Positions 33,350 through 42,372 of a stretch of DNA of 64,000 nt are shown here, piece after piece. The translations under genes and the position numbers were made by a program. Each line of letters starts with the position of its first letter. The first letter of the stretch is position 1. Origin of the DNA: Bacteroides faecis MAJ27 (GTDB taxonomy: Bacteria > Bacteroidota > Bacteroidia > Bacteroidales > Bacteroidaceae). A model generated the notes under the pieces. It was given only the letters and a program-made list of their open reading frames with translations. It was not told where the DNA came from and ran no database searches. The DNA lies in the NCBI RefSeq assembly GCF_900106755.1, contig NZ_FNNN01000015.1, positions 62,001-126,000 of the forward strand. The letters run 5' to 3'.

Positions 33350-35902
33350 ATGAGATTAATAATCAAAGGTGCATTATCGCTCTTTCTTTTATTGGCTGTC
33401 AGTGTTCCGCTAAATGCCCAGTACATAGTGCAAGGCGTGGTGACTGATTCTCTGACAAGAGAACCTTTATCTTATGTATCCGTACGCCTGAAAAATACGA
33501 CCGAAGGAACAACTACCGGAAGTGATGGCCGCTTTTACTTCAAGACACACCGTTCCGAAGGAACCCTTGTTATTTCGACCGTAGGCTATAATGAATACAG
33601 CCGTTTGATTCATCCGGCCCGTAACCTTTCGTATAAGGTAGCTCTTTCTCCTGCTACGTATGCTCTCAATGAAGTACTGGTAAAACCCAAGCGGGAACAT
33701 TACAAGAAGAAAGACAATCCTGCCGTGGAGTTTGTCCGCCGGATGATAGAACACCGTGACGACCATTCACCCAATGAAAAGGATTTCTGGCAACGGGAGC
33801 GTTATGAGAAGACAACCTTTGCCCTGAATAATTTCGACGAGGAGAAACAGAAGAAATGGTTATACCGTAAATTCGACTTCCTGACAGAGTATGTGGATAC
33901 TTCCGCCGTAACCGGAAAACCTATCCTGACTGTATCTGCACGGGAACTGCTTGCTACCGACTATTACCGTAAATCCCCTCATTCCGAAAAGCAATGGGTA
34001 AAGGGGCGCAAACAGGCGGGGGTAGATGAATTTCTTTCCAAACAAGGAATGCAGGCTGCTATCAATGAAGTTTTTAAAGACGTAGATATTTACGAGAACA
34101 ACATTTCTCTGTTCACTAATAAGTTTGTCAGTCCTTTGTCCCGTATCGGTACAGGATTCTACAAATATTACCTGATGGATACTTTGCAGATAGGTGGTGA
34201 AACATGTGCAGATCTTGCCTTCACTCCTTTTAATTCCGAGTCTTTCGGCTTTAACGGACACCTCTACGTGACACTCGACTCCACTTATTTCGTCAAACGT
34301 GCCGTGCTGAACTTCCCAAAGAAAATCAATCTGAACTTCGTAGACTATATGTTGCTCGAACAAGAGTTCAAGCGTGCGGAAGACGGTACCCGTTTGCTCG
34401 ACCACGAAAGCATCACCGTAGAATTTAAACTGACTGAAGGACAAGACGGTATCTTTGCCCGTCGGGTAGCAGATTACAGTAACTATTCTTTTGCTCCGAC
34501 CGCAGAAGCTGATAAAGTTTTCGGCAAGCCGGAACGCATCATCGAAGAAACCGAAGCCTTGTCACGTCCCGAAACCTTCTGGGCGGAGAATCGTCCGCAA
34601 GCAGCCATCTCCCAACAGGAGAATTCGGTAGATCGCCTGATGACACAGCTACGTGGCTATCCGGTTTACTATTGGACGGAGAAGATATTATCCATTCTTT
34701 TCACCGGATATATTCCTACTTCTAAGGAAGCGCCTCTTTTCTATATCGGGCCGATGAACGCGACAATCAGTGGTAATACCCTCGAAGGACCGCGTATTCG
34801 TGGTGGTGGGATGACGACCGCATGGCTTAATCCCCATCTGTTTGGCAAAGGATATATTGCTTACGGATTTAAAGATGAAAGAGTAAAAGGGTTGGCGGAA
34901 ATTGAATACTCATTCAAGAAGAAGAAAGAATATGCCAACGAGTTCCCCGTTCATTCGTTGAAAGTACGCTATGAGTCGGACGTTAATCAATACGGTCAGA
35001 ACTACCTTTATACAAGTAAGGACAACGTATTCCTTGCCTTGAAACGTGAGAAGGATGACCGTATCGGTTATTATCAGCAAGCAGAAATGACTTATACCAA
35101 TGAGTTCTATTCCGGCTTTTCTTTCCAGCTCACGGCACGCCGGCGGACAGACGAATCTACCTATCTTATCCCTTTCTTGAAGAAAGAGGGGGAGGTCTAT
35201 TCTCCGGTCAAAGACTTCTCTACCAGTGCGGCAGAATTAAAACTGCGTTATGCGCCGAATGAGAAATTTTTCCAGACGCAGTGGAACCGCTTTCCCGTAT
35301 CGCTGGATGCTCCGGTGTTTACGCTGTCGCATACCATTGCCGGAAAAGGAGTGCTAGGAAGCGACTATACTTATAATCATACTGAAGCAGGCATACAGAA
35401 ACGTTTCTGGTTTTCCGCTTTCGGTTATACAGATATTATATTGAAAGCCGGGAAGGTGTGGGACAAAGTACCGTTTCCGCTGCTCATCATGCCCAATGCG
35501 AACCTTTCTTATACCATTCAGCCGGAATCTTATTCATTAATGAACGCAATGGAATTCATGAATGACGAATATTTCTCATGGGATGTGACGTATTTCCTCA
35601 ACGGATGGCTGTTCAATCGCATACCTTTGTTGAAAAAACTGAAGTGGAGGGAAATAGTTTCCTGTCGTGGACTTTATGGGCATTTGAGTGATAAAAATAA
35701 TCCGGATATGACCGATGGTTTGTTCGCTTTTCCGATAGCAAACACCCGTACAATGGGAAAAACACCTTACGTAGAAGCGGGTGTGGGCATTGAAAACATT
35801 TTCAAGGTATTACGTCTGGACTATGTCTGGCGGCTTACATACCGGGATTCTCCCGATGTTGATAAGTCCGGCTTGAGAATAAGTCTCCACATGACCTTTT
35901 AA
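33350..35902 (+). CDS. Outer-membrane DUF5686 protein with carboxypeptidase-like domain
   Basis: 850-aa exported protein. The signal peptide ends at LNAQ. A carboxypeptidase-regulatory-like (CarboxypepD_reg) beta-sandwich spans about 25-110 (VQGVVTDSLTREPLSYVSVRLKNTTEGTTT). The rest is a DUF5686 domain: an alpha/beta middle, then from about residue 450 many amphipathic strands ending in LRISLHMTF, with terminal Phe as in outer-membrane barrels. Bacteroidetes carry several paralogues of unknown role. A TACCTTTG -7 box lies near 33313. Confidence 0.88.
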   Translation: MRLIIKGALSLFLLLAVSVPLNAQYIVQGVVTDSLTREPLSYVSVRLKNTTEGTTTGSDGRFYFKTHRSEGTLVISTVGYNEYSRLIHPARNLSYKVALSPATYALNEVLVKPKREHYKKKDNPAVEFVRRMIEHRDDHSPNEKDFWQRERYEKTTFALNNFDEEKQKKWLYRKFDFLTEYVDTSAVTGKPILTVSARELLATDYYRKSPHSEKQWVKGRKQAGVDEFLSKQGMQAAINEVFKDVDIYENNISLFTNKFVSPLSRIGTGFYKYYLMDTLQIGGETCADLAFTPFNSESFGFNGHLYVTLDSTYFVKRAVLNFPKKINLNFVDYMLLEQEFKRAEDGTRLLDHESITVEFKLTEGQDGIFARRVADYSNYSFAPTAEADKVFGKPERIIEETEALSRPETFWAENRPQAAISQQENSVDRLMTQLRGYPVYYWTEKILSILFTGYIPTSKEAPLFYIGPMNATISGNTLEGPRIRGGGMTTAWLNPHLFGKGYIAYGFKDERVKGLAEIEYSFKKKKEYANEFPVHSLKVRYESDVNQYGQNYLYTSKDNVFLALKREKDDRIGYYQQAEMTYTNEFYSGFSFQLTARRRTDESTYLIPFLKKEGEVYSPVKDFSTSAAELKLRYAPNEKFFQTQWNRFPVSLDAPVFTLSHTIAGKGVLGSDYTYNHTEAGIQKRFWFSAFGYTDIILKAGKVWDKVPFPLLIMPNANLSYTIQPESYSLMNAMEFMNDEYFSWDVTYFLNGWLFNRIPLLKKLKWREIVSCRGLYGHLSDKNNPDMTDGLFAFPIANTRTMGKTPYVEAGVGIENIFKVLRLDYVWRLTYRDSPDVDKSGLRISLHMTF

Positions 35903-35969
35903 AAGTTAAATCCTGCTAATTGCAATGTTTATATAGCAAACAAAGGTCGTATTAGTAATTAATTAATCT

Positions 35970-35977
35970 TATTTTTG
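35970..35977 (+). promoter_or_regulatory. -7 promoter box for the inositol-lipid cluster
   Basis: TATTTTTG, 33 nt before the ATG of the inositol-phosphate synthase gene; the -33 box is not evident. Confidence 0.45.
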
Positions 35978-36010
35978 CATCAATTTTAGTTTAATTTTAA
36001 TAGAATAGAA

Positions 36011-37300
36011 ATGAAACAAGAAATTAAACCCGCTACCGGACGTCTGGGCGTGTTAGTAGTTGGAGTAGGTGGTGCGGTAGCTACCACAATGATTGTAGGT
36101 ACACTAGCCTCTCGCAAGGGACTGGCAAAACCGATAGGATCTATTACACAGTTAGCCACAATGCGCATGGAAAACAACGAAGAAAAACTCATCAAAGACG
36201 TTGTGCCTTTGACTGATTTGAACGACATTGTTTTCGGTGGTTGGGATATTTTCCCGGATAACGCATACGAAGCTGCCATGTATGCTGAGGTTTTGAAAGA
36301 AAAAGACCTGAATGGTGTGAAAGATGAACTGGAAGCTATCAAGCCTATGCCGGCAGCTTTCGATCACAACTGGGCGAAACGTCTGAACGGTACTCATATC
36401 AAGAAGGCTGCTACCCGTTGGGAAATGGTAGAACAACTCCGTCAGGACATCCGCGACTTCAAGGCTGCCAACAACTGCGAACGTGTGGTTGTATTGTGGG
36501 CTGCAAGTACCGAAATCTACATTCCGCTGTCTGACGAACACATGTCACTTGCTGCTTTGGAGAAAGCAATGAAAGATAACAATACAGAAGTTATCTCTCC
36601 GAGTATGTGTTATGCATATGCTGCTATTGCAGAAGATGCTCCGTTTGTAATGGGTGCTCCTAACTTGTGTGTAGATACTCCTGCAATGTGGGAATTCTCT
36701 AAACAAAAGAATGTACCTATTTCAGGAAAAGACTTCAAGAGCGGTCAGACACTGATGAAAACAGTATTGGCACCGATGTTCAAGACCCGTATGCTGGGTG
36801 TGAACGGCTGGTTCTCTACTAACATCCTGGGTAATCGTGACGGTGAAGTACTGGACGATCCGGACAACTTCAAGACAAAGGAAGTTAGTAAGCTGTCAGT
36901 AATCGACACTATCTTCGAACCGGAGAAATATCCGGACCTCTATGGAGACGTTTATCATAAAGTACGTATCAACTACTATCCTCCACGTAAGGACAACAAA
37001 GAAGCATGGGATAACATCGACATCTTCGGATGGATGGGCTATCCGATGGAAATCAAGGTAAACTTCCTTTGCCGTGACTCTATCCTTGCTGCTCCTATTG
37101 CACTCGATTTGGTGTTGTTCAGTGATTTGGCTATGCGTGCCGGCATGTGTGGCATCCAGACATGGTTGTCATTCTTCTGCAAGAGCCCGATGCACGATTT
37201 CGAACATCAGCCGGAACACGACCTGTTCACTCAATGGAGAATGGTAAAACAGACATTGCGTAACATGATTGGTGAAAAAGAACCTGATTATTTGGCTTAA
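36011..37300 (+). CDS. ino1: myo-Inositol-1-phosphate synthase
   Basis: Makes 1L-myo-inositol-1-phosphate from glucose-6-phosphate with NAD+. It is 429 aa. The NAD-binding loop is GVLVVGVGGAVATTMIVGTL (residues 13-32), and catalytic-domain motifs include NGWFSTNILGNRDGEVLDDP and KVRINYYPPRKDNKEAWDNIDIFGW. It heads the cluster matching B. thetaiotaomicron BT_1526 to BT_1522, where it supplies the inositol phosphate headgroup for phosphatidylinositol and inositol sphingolipids. A terminator hairpin follows, so downstream expression may depend on read-through. Confidence 0.95.
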   Translation: MKQEIKPATGRLGVLVVGVGGAVATTMIVGTLASRKGLAKPIGSITQLATMRMENNEEKLIKDVVPLTDLNDIVFGGWDIFPDNAYEAAMYAEVLKEKDLNGVKDELEAIKPMPAAFDHNWAKRLNGTHIKKAATRWEMVEQLRQDIRDFKAANNCERVVVLWAASTEIYIPLSDEHMSLAALEKAMKDNNTEVISPSMCYAYAAIAEDAPFVMGAPNLCVDTPAMWEFSKQKNVPISGKDFKSGQTLMKTVLAPMFKTRMLGVNGWFSTNILGNRDGEVLDDPDNFKTKEVSKLSVIDTIFEPEKYPDLYGDVYHKVRINYYPPRKDNKEAWDNIDIFGWMGYPMEIKVNFLCRDSILAAPIALDLVLFSDLAMRAGMCGIQTWLSFFCKSPMHDFEHQPEHDLFTQWRMVKQTLRNMIGEKEPDYLA

Positions 37301-37328
37301 TTCGGGAAAATGTTCCTGATAAATATAT

Positions 37329-37363
37329 AAACTTTCCCCTTTTCAGTAAGGGGAAAGTTTTAT
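37329..37363 (+). terminator. Hairpin between ino1 and pgpA-like gene
   Basis: AAACTTTCCCCTT pairs with AAGGGGAAAGTTT, followed by T-rich sequence. It may partly terminate the ino1 transcript, giving more ino1 than downstream mRNA. Confidence 0.8.
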
Positions 37364-37386
37364 TATTCTACACGCTATTGGAAATA

Positions 37387-37866
37387 ATGAAGAGACCCTC
37401 CTTTCTACCTGTTTTTATAGGCACGGGCTTTGGCTCCGGTTTTTCTCCTTTTGCTCCCGGTACGGCTGGGGCGTTGCTGGCTTCTATCATTTGGATTGCA
37501 CTCTATTTTCTGCTTCCTTTCACTGTTGTATTGTGGGCGACTGCCGCTTTGGTGATTGTATTTACCTTTGCAGGCATTTGGGCTGCCAATAAGCTTGAAT
37601 CTTGTTGGGGGGAAGACCCGTCACGCGTGGTGGTGGACGAGATGGTAGGAGTGTGGATTCCGTTGCTGGCTGTTCCCGATAATGGACACTGGTATTGGTA
37701 CGTGACAGCTGCTTTTGCTCTGTTCCGCTTTTTCGATATTGTCAAACCATTGGGAGTACGCAAGATGGAGAGCCTCAAAGGAGGAGTAGGAGTGATGATG
37801 GATGATGTATTGGCGGGCGTGTATAGTTTTATCTTGTTAGCGGTGGCACGATGGGTGATTGGCTGA
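37387..37866 (+). CDS. PgpA-like phosphatidylglycerophosphatase
   Basis: 159-aa membrane protein of the PgpA family. The conserved start is GTGFGSGFSPFAPGTAGALLA, the catalytic acidic motif is DPSRVVVDEMVGVW, and a later block reads RFFDIVKPLGVRKMESLKGGVGVMMDDVLAG. It normally dephosphorylates phosphatidylglycerophosphate; in this cluster it is the BT_1525-type gene. ATG 37387 is used since the upstream frame begins with TTG. It overlaps the next gene by 16 nt, indicating translational coupling. Confidence 0.88.
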   Translation: MKRPSFLPVFIGTGFGSGFSPFAPGTAGALLASIIWIALYFLLPFTVVLWATAALVIVFTFAGIWAANKLESCWGEDPSRVVVDEMVGVWIPLLAVPDNGHWYWYVTAAFALFRFFDIVKPLGVRKMESLKGGVGVMMDDVLAGVYSFILLAVARWVIG

Positions 37867-38345
37867 AAAGAGTTGCACGGATGATCTCGCAGAAGGGTGG
37901 AGTCTTCATGTTTTTGAGGGCGCAGCTTTCGGCTCAGATGGCGACTATTGCAGACTTTCTGGTGACTATCCTTCTGGTAAGGCTGTTTGATGTCTACTAC
38001 GTATATGCTACTCTGGCAGGAGCTATTTACGGGGGGATTGTCAACTGCGTTATCAATTATAAATGGACTTTTAAATCTAAAGGAAAGAAAACACATATTG
38101 CTGTGAAGTTCATTATTGTATGGATTTGCAGTATTTGGCTGAATACTTGGGGAACGTATACTTTGACGGAATCGTTAGCGAGAATTCCATGGGTACGCGA
38201 TACACTCAGCCAGTATTTCGGAGACTTTTTTATTATCCCTAAAGTGATAGTAGCAGTCATTGTAGCGTTGTTCTGGAATTATAATATGCAGCGCCTCTTT
38301 GTTTACCGGAATATAGATATAAGGAATTTATTCAAAAGGAATTGA
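37851..38345 (+). CDS. GtrA-like membrane protein
   Basis: 164 aa with four hydrophobic segments and the GtrA-family patterns FLRAQLSAQMATIADFLVTILLV and GAIYGGIVNCVINYKWTFKSK. The last segment ends WNYNMQRLFVY. GtrA proteins are thought to move or position lipid-linked sugars. Here it lies inside the inositol-lipid cluster (BT_1524-type position), so it may help deliver a lipid intermediate across the membrane; this is inference. Confidence 0.85.
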   Translation: MGDWLKRVARMISQKGGVFMFLRAQLSAQMATIADFLVTILLVRLFDVYYVYATLAGAIYGGIVNCVINYKWTFKSKGKKTHIAVKFIIVWICSIWLNTWGTYTLTESLARIPWVRDTLSQYFGDFFIIPKVIVAVIVALFWNYNMQRLFVYRNIDIRNLFKRN

Positions 38346-38385
38346 AATAAAAACAGAAGATTTAGATAAAAACAGATTAAGGTAT

Positions 38386-39054
38386 ATGAATTATAGAGAT
38401 TACTTACAGCAGGTGATTTATAAGATAATCAATCCTCTGATACATGGAATGATTAAAATAGGAATTACTCCCAACTTTATCACTACTACCGGGTTCATTC
38501 TGAATGTAGTGGCGGCAGGAATGTTTGTCTATGCCGGTATCTATGGCGGACAAGACGATTTGGCTATTATCGGATGGGCGGGAGGCGTTATCCTGTTTGC
38601 CGGATTGTTCGATATGATGGATGGCCGTGTGGCACGTCTGGGAAACATGAGTTCCAAGTTCGGTGCACTCTATGATTCGGTGCTCGACCGTTACAGTGAG
38701 CTGATGACTTTCTTCGGTATCTGCTATTATCTGTCGATGAAAGATTATTTCTTTTATGCGATTATCGCTTTTGTAGCCCTGATCGGCTCGTTGATGGTGA
38801 GCTATGTGCGTGCCCGTGCCGAAGGTCTGGGAATTGAATGCAAAGTAGGATTTATGCAACGTCCGGAACGTGTGGTGCTGACGAGTCTTGGTGCTTTGTT
38901 CTGTGGCGTATTTAAGGATATAACGGCTTTCGACCCGATGCTGATATTGATCGTGCCTTTGTCCTTTGTAGCCCTTTTCGCTAACATTACCGCTTTTGCG
39001 CGTGTAAGACATTGCTATAAAGTAATGATGGCGGACGAACGGAAGAATGCATAA
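38386..39054 (+). CDS. CDP-alcohol phosphatidyltransferase (phosphatidylinositol-phosphate synthase type)
   Basis: 222-aa membrane enzyme with six hydrophobic segments. The metal and CDP-binding signature D-x2-DG-x2-AR-x7-G-x3-D-x3-D is complete in FDMMDGRVARLGNMSSKFGA followed by LYDSVLDR. In this cluster the acceptor is predicted to be inositol phosphate made by MIPS, giving phosphatidylinositol phosphate from CDP-diacylglycerol, as reported for BT_1523. Sequence alone does not separate it from PgsA; the neighbourhood decides. Confidence 0.88.
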   Translation: MNYRDYLQQVIYKIINPLIHGMIKIGITPNFITTTGFILNVVAAGMFVYAGIYGGQDDLAIIGWAGGVILFAGLFDMMDGRVARLGNMSSKFGALYDSVLDRYSELMTFFGICYYLSMKDYFFYAIIAFVALIGSLMVSYVRARAEGLGIECKVGFMQRPERVVLTSLGALFCGVFKDITAFDPMLILIVPLSFVALFANITAFARVRHCYKVMMADERKNA

Positions 39055-39072
39055 CTGAAAATATAAGTCGTG

Positions 39073-40008
39073 ATGATACAAACAACTAAAATGCCATCGA
39101 AGAAAGAAACCTTGACGGTTCTTGTGATCATGGCTCTTTTTTTGCTGCTGACAACAGTCTTTATCGGACTTCGTTCCGAACACCTGCTGATAGCGGCACT
39201 CTATTTGATTTTATTCTTTGCCGGGCTGCCTACCCGGAAGCTGGCAGTAGCTCTTCTTCCCTTTGCCCTATTCGGTATTTCATATGACTGGATGCGCATT
39301 TGTCCTAACTACGAAGTGAATCCGATTGATGTAGAAGGACTTTATAATCTGGAGAAGTCTCTGTTCGGAGTGATGGACAATGGGGTACTGGTGACTCCGT
39401 GTGAATTTTTTGCCGCGCATCATTGGGCGATGGCAGACGTCTTTGCAGGTATCTTCTATCTTTGCTGGGTTCCTGTCCCCATCCTGTTCGGGCTTTGCCT
39501 CTATTTCAAAAAAGAACGGAAGACGTATCTTCGCTTTGCGCTGGTCTTTTTATTTGTAAATCTGATCGGTTTTGCCGGTTATTATATTCATCCGGCTGCT
39601 CCGCCCTGGTATGCCATTAACTACGGTTTTGAACCGATCCTGAATACTCCGGGTAATGTGGCAGGACTGGGCCGTTTCGACGAGATTTTCGGAGTGTCTG
39701 TCTTTGATTCCATTTATGGACGTAATGCGAATGTCTTTGCGGCGGTCCCCTCTCTCCATGCAGCTTATATGGTAGTTGCATTGGTGTATGCCATCATCGG
39801 CAAGTGCAGATGGTATGTGATTACTCTTTTTTCTATCATCATGGCGGGTATTTGGGGAACAGCTGTCTATTCATGCCATCACTACATCATTGACGTGTTG
39901 CTTGGAATCTCTTGCGCATTGACAGGCTGGTTGGTGTTCGAATACGGATTAATGAAAATCCGGGGATTCAGAAACTTCTTTGAACGATATTACCAGTATA
40001 TTAAATAG
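39073..40008 (+). CDS. PAP2-family lipid phosphatase
   Basis: 311-aa polytopic membrane protein. PAP2 motifs are AAVPSLHAAYMVV (motif 2 with its His) and GTAVYSCHHYIIDVLLG (motif 3, His nucleophile). It matches BT_1522, proposed to remove the phosphate from phosphatidylinositol phosphate. It may also act in inositol sphingolipid formation, since the segment resembles inositol phosphorylceramide synthase-type PAP2 proteins. The start is ATG 39073; a GTG lies three bases earlier. The stop overlaps the GTG start of the next gene (TAGTG). Confidence 0.86.
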   Translation: MIQTTKMPSKKETLTVLVIMALFLLLTTVFIGLRSEHLLIAALYLILFFAGLPTRKLAVALLPFALFGISYDWMRICPNYEVNPIDVEGLYNLEKSLFGVMDNGVLVTPCEFFAAHHWAMADVFAGIFYLCWVPVPILFGLCLYFKKERKTYLRFALVFLFVNLIGFAGYYIHPAAPPWYAINYGFEPILNTPGNVAGLGRFDEIFGVSVFDSIYGRNANVFAAVPSLHAAYMVVALVYAIIGKCRWYVITLFSIIMAGIWGTAVYSCHHYIIDVLLGISCALTGWLVFEYGLMKIRGFRNFFERYYQYIK

Positions 40009-41000
40009 TGAAGAATAAGTACCGCAATATATTCCTCGCATTCGGCATTGTTGCCGTCCTGATTATGATGTTCACTTTCGATATGGATTATCAGGAACTT
40101 TGGACGAATCTGAAACGTGCGGGAATATATTTGCCTTTGGTGCTGATCTTGTGGCTATCGGTCTATCTGATTAATACAGTATCGTGGTATATCATCATCC
40201 GTAGCGGCGGCAAACCGGGATTCTCGTTTGCCCGTCTCTACAAATTCACCGTTACCGGCTTTGCTCTTAATTATGTGACTCCCGTCGGACTGATGGGAGG
40301 GGAGCCTTACCGCATCATGGAGCTGAAACCCTATATCGGTGTAGAAAGGGCGACCTCTTCTGTGATCCTTTACGTGATGATGCACATCTTTTCTCATTTT
40401 TGTTTCTGGCTGACTTCCGTACTGCTTTATATCTGCCTGTATCCGGTAGGATGGGGAATGGGGATTATATTGGGTGCTATTACAATCTTCTGCCTGCTGA
40501 TAGCATTGTTGTTTATCAAAGGTTATCAGCACGGGATGGCAGTCGCTTTTGTCCGTTTGGGCAGCCGTCTTCCTTTTCTGAAAAAGAAGGTGATTCACTT
40601 TGCCGAAGTGCATCGGGAGCAGTTGGAGAATATAGATCAACAGATTTCCCTTCTTCACCGGCAAAAGAAACAAACGTTTTATGCAGCCCTTTCCTTAGAG
40701 TACATGGCGCGTGTGGTCAGCTGTCTCGAAATATGGCTGATTCTTAATGTGCTGACAACCCATGTCAGCTTTGCCGACTGTTGCCTGATTGCCGCTTTTT
40801 CTTCATTATTGGCTAATCTTTTATTTTTCTTGCCGATGCAGCTGGGAGGTCGTGAAGGCGGTTTTGCCCTTGCTGTCGGTGGTCTTTCCCTTTCCGGAGC
40901 TTACGGAGTGTATGCCGCGTTGATTACCCGTGTACGCGAAATGGTTTGGATCGTTATCGGGCTTGCTCTTATGAAGGTAGGGAATAAGGTAAAAGAGTAG
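40008..41000 (+). CDS. Lysylphosphatidylglycerol synthase TM-like (YbhN/UPF0104) membrane protein
   Basis: 330 aa starting with GTG in the TAGTG overlap. About eight membrane spans carry the family motifs GFALNYVTPVGLMGGEPYRIMEL and FLPMQLGGREGGFALAVG. The family shares the flippase-like part of MprF but lacks the aminoacyl transferase domain. Tight coupling to the PAP2 gene suggests a role in moving or presenting inositol lipids; no substrate is proven. Confidence 0.85.
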   Translation: MKNKYRNIFLAFGIVAVLIMMFTFDMDYQELWTNLKRAGIYLPLVLILWLSVYLINTVSWYIIIRSGGKPGFSFARLYKFTVTGFALNYVTPVGLMGGEPYRIMELKPYIGVERATSSVILYVMMHIFSHFCFWLTSVLLYICLYPVGWGMGIILGAITIFCLLIALLFIKGYQHGMAVAFVRLGSRLPFLKKKVIHFAEVHREQLENIDQQISLLHRQKKQTFYAALSLEYMARVVSCLEIWLILNVLTTHVSFADCCLIAAFSSLLANLLFFLPMQLGGREGGFALAVGGLSLSGAYGVYAALITRVREMVWIVIGLALMKVGNKVKE

Positions 41001-41063
41001 TGGTATCCGGAAAATATTACCCTAATTTTAATTGCGGATAGAACGGATTATTACATAAATTTA

Positions 41064-41071
41064 TAACTTTG
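41064..41071 (+). promoter_or_regulatory. -7 promoter box for the Fe-alcohol dehydrogenase
   Basis: TAACTTTG, 35 nt before the ATG; no clear -33 element. Confidence 0.45.
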
Positions 41072-41106
41072 TGAGGCTTATATAAAGACTTACTAAAAGT
41101 ACGACA

Positions 41107-42279
41107 ATGAACAATTTTATCTTTTATAGTCCTACCGAATTTGTATTCGGGCGGGATACGGAAACTCAAACGGGAGCACTGGTACAGAAGTACGGTGCAC
41201 GAAAAGTAATGATTGTCTATGGAGGCGGTTCGGTAGTGCGCAGCGGTCTGCTTGCCCGTGTGGAAGACTCCTTGCGGAAAGCAGGCATTCCTTATTGTAT
41301 GCTGGGTGGAGTACAGCCTAATCCCATAGATACGAAAGTATATGAAGGTATCGACCTGTGCCGGAAAGAAAACGTTGACATGATGCTTGCGGTAGGAGGC
41401 GGTTCGGTGATTGATACAGCGAAAGCCATTGCTGCCGGAGTACCTTATGACGGTGACTTCTGGGATTTCTACATAGGAAAATCCATCGTGGCCAAAGCAC
41501 TGAAGGTTGCTGTCGTGCTGACGATTCCCGCTGCCGGAAGTGAAGGTTCCGGCAATACCGTGATCACTAAAGTCGACGGATTGCAGAAATTAAGCCTGCG
41601 TGCGCCCGGCGTGCTGCGTCCTGTATTTGCGGTGATGAATCCTGAACTGACTTATACACTTCCTCCCTTCCAGACTGCCTGTGGCATTGCCGATATGATG
41701 GCGCACATTATGGAGCGTTACTTTACCAATACAAAAGAAGTAGAGATAGGCGACCGCCTGTGCGAAGGCACATTGCTTGCCATTATCAAAGAAGCGGCAA
41801 CGGTGATGAAAGAACCCGAAAACTACGGTGCCCGTGCCAATCTGATGTGGTGTGGAACCATCGCCCATAACGGAACATGCGGGGTCGGTTGCGAAGAAGA
41901 CTGGGCTTCCCATTTCCTCGAACATGAAATCAGTGCTATCTACAATGTTACTCATGGAGCCGGTCTGTCTGTGATCTTCCCTGCCTGGATGACATGGATG
42001 ACAGAACACAATGTAGATAAAATAGCCCAATATGCTGTTCGTGTGTGGGGAGTGGAAGAGTCGGACGATAAAAAGAAAGTGGCACTTGAAGGGATTGCCC
42101 GCTTGAAAGCTTTCTTCAAATCGATTGGCTTACCTGTAACCTTCAAAGAACTGGGTATAGAAAATCCGGATATTGACCGCCTTGCAGATAGTCTGCATCG
42201 CAATAAAGGTGAATTTGTGGGTAACTATGTGAAGCTGACAAAGAAAGACAGTAAGGAGATCTACCGCCTGGCATTATAA
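41107..42279 (+). CDS. Iron-containing alcohol dehydrogenase (YqhD/BdhA-like)
   Basis: 390-aa NAD(P)H-dependent dehydrogenase of the Fe-ADH group, most like butanol dehydrogenases that reduce aldehydes. The nucleotide-binding loop is AVGGGSVIDTAKAIAAG. The metal site is D and H in CGIADMMAHIMERYF, then H-x10-H in HFLEHEISAIYNVTHGAG. Physiological substrates are probably short-chain aldehydes. It has its own promoter box and stands alone between the inositol cluster and the protease gene. Confidence 0.9.
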   Translation: MNNFIFYSPTEFVFGRDTETQTGALVQKYGARKVMIVYGGGSVVRSGLLARVEDSLRKAGIPYCMLGGVQPNPIDTKVYEGIDLCRKENVDMMLAVGGGSVIDTAKAIAAGVPYDGDFWDFYIGKSIVAKALKVAVVLTIPAAGSEGSGNTVITKVDGLQKLSLRAPGVLRPVFAVMNPELTYTLPPFQTACGIADMMAHIMERYFTNTKEVEIGDRLCEGTLLAIIKEAATVMKEPENYGARANLMWCGTIAHNGTCGVGCEEDWASHFLEHEISAIYNVTHGAGLSVIFPAWMTWMTEHNVDKIAQYAVRVWGVEESDDKKKVALEGIARLKAFFKSIGLPVTFKELGIENPDIDRLADSLHRNKGEFVGNYVKLTKKDSKEIYRLAL

Positions 42280-42309
42280 AAAACGATCATACGCCGGAAT
42301 GATTATAGT

Positions 42310-42340
42310 TTTGGATAGTTCGTTCAAATAATTATCTTTG
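42310..42340 (+). promoter_or_regulatory. Bacteroides-type promoter of the zinc protease
   Basis: TTTG at 42310-42313 and TATCTTTG at 42333-42340, 19 nt apart; the ATG is 32 nt downstream. Confidence 0.7.
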
Positions 42341-42372
42341 TATTTCAAATAAATACATATAATATTGGACAC

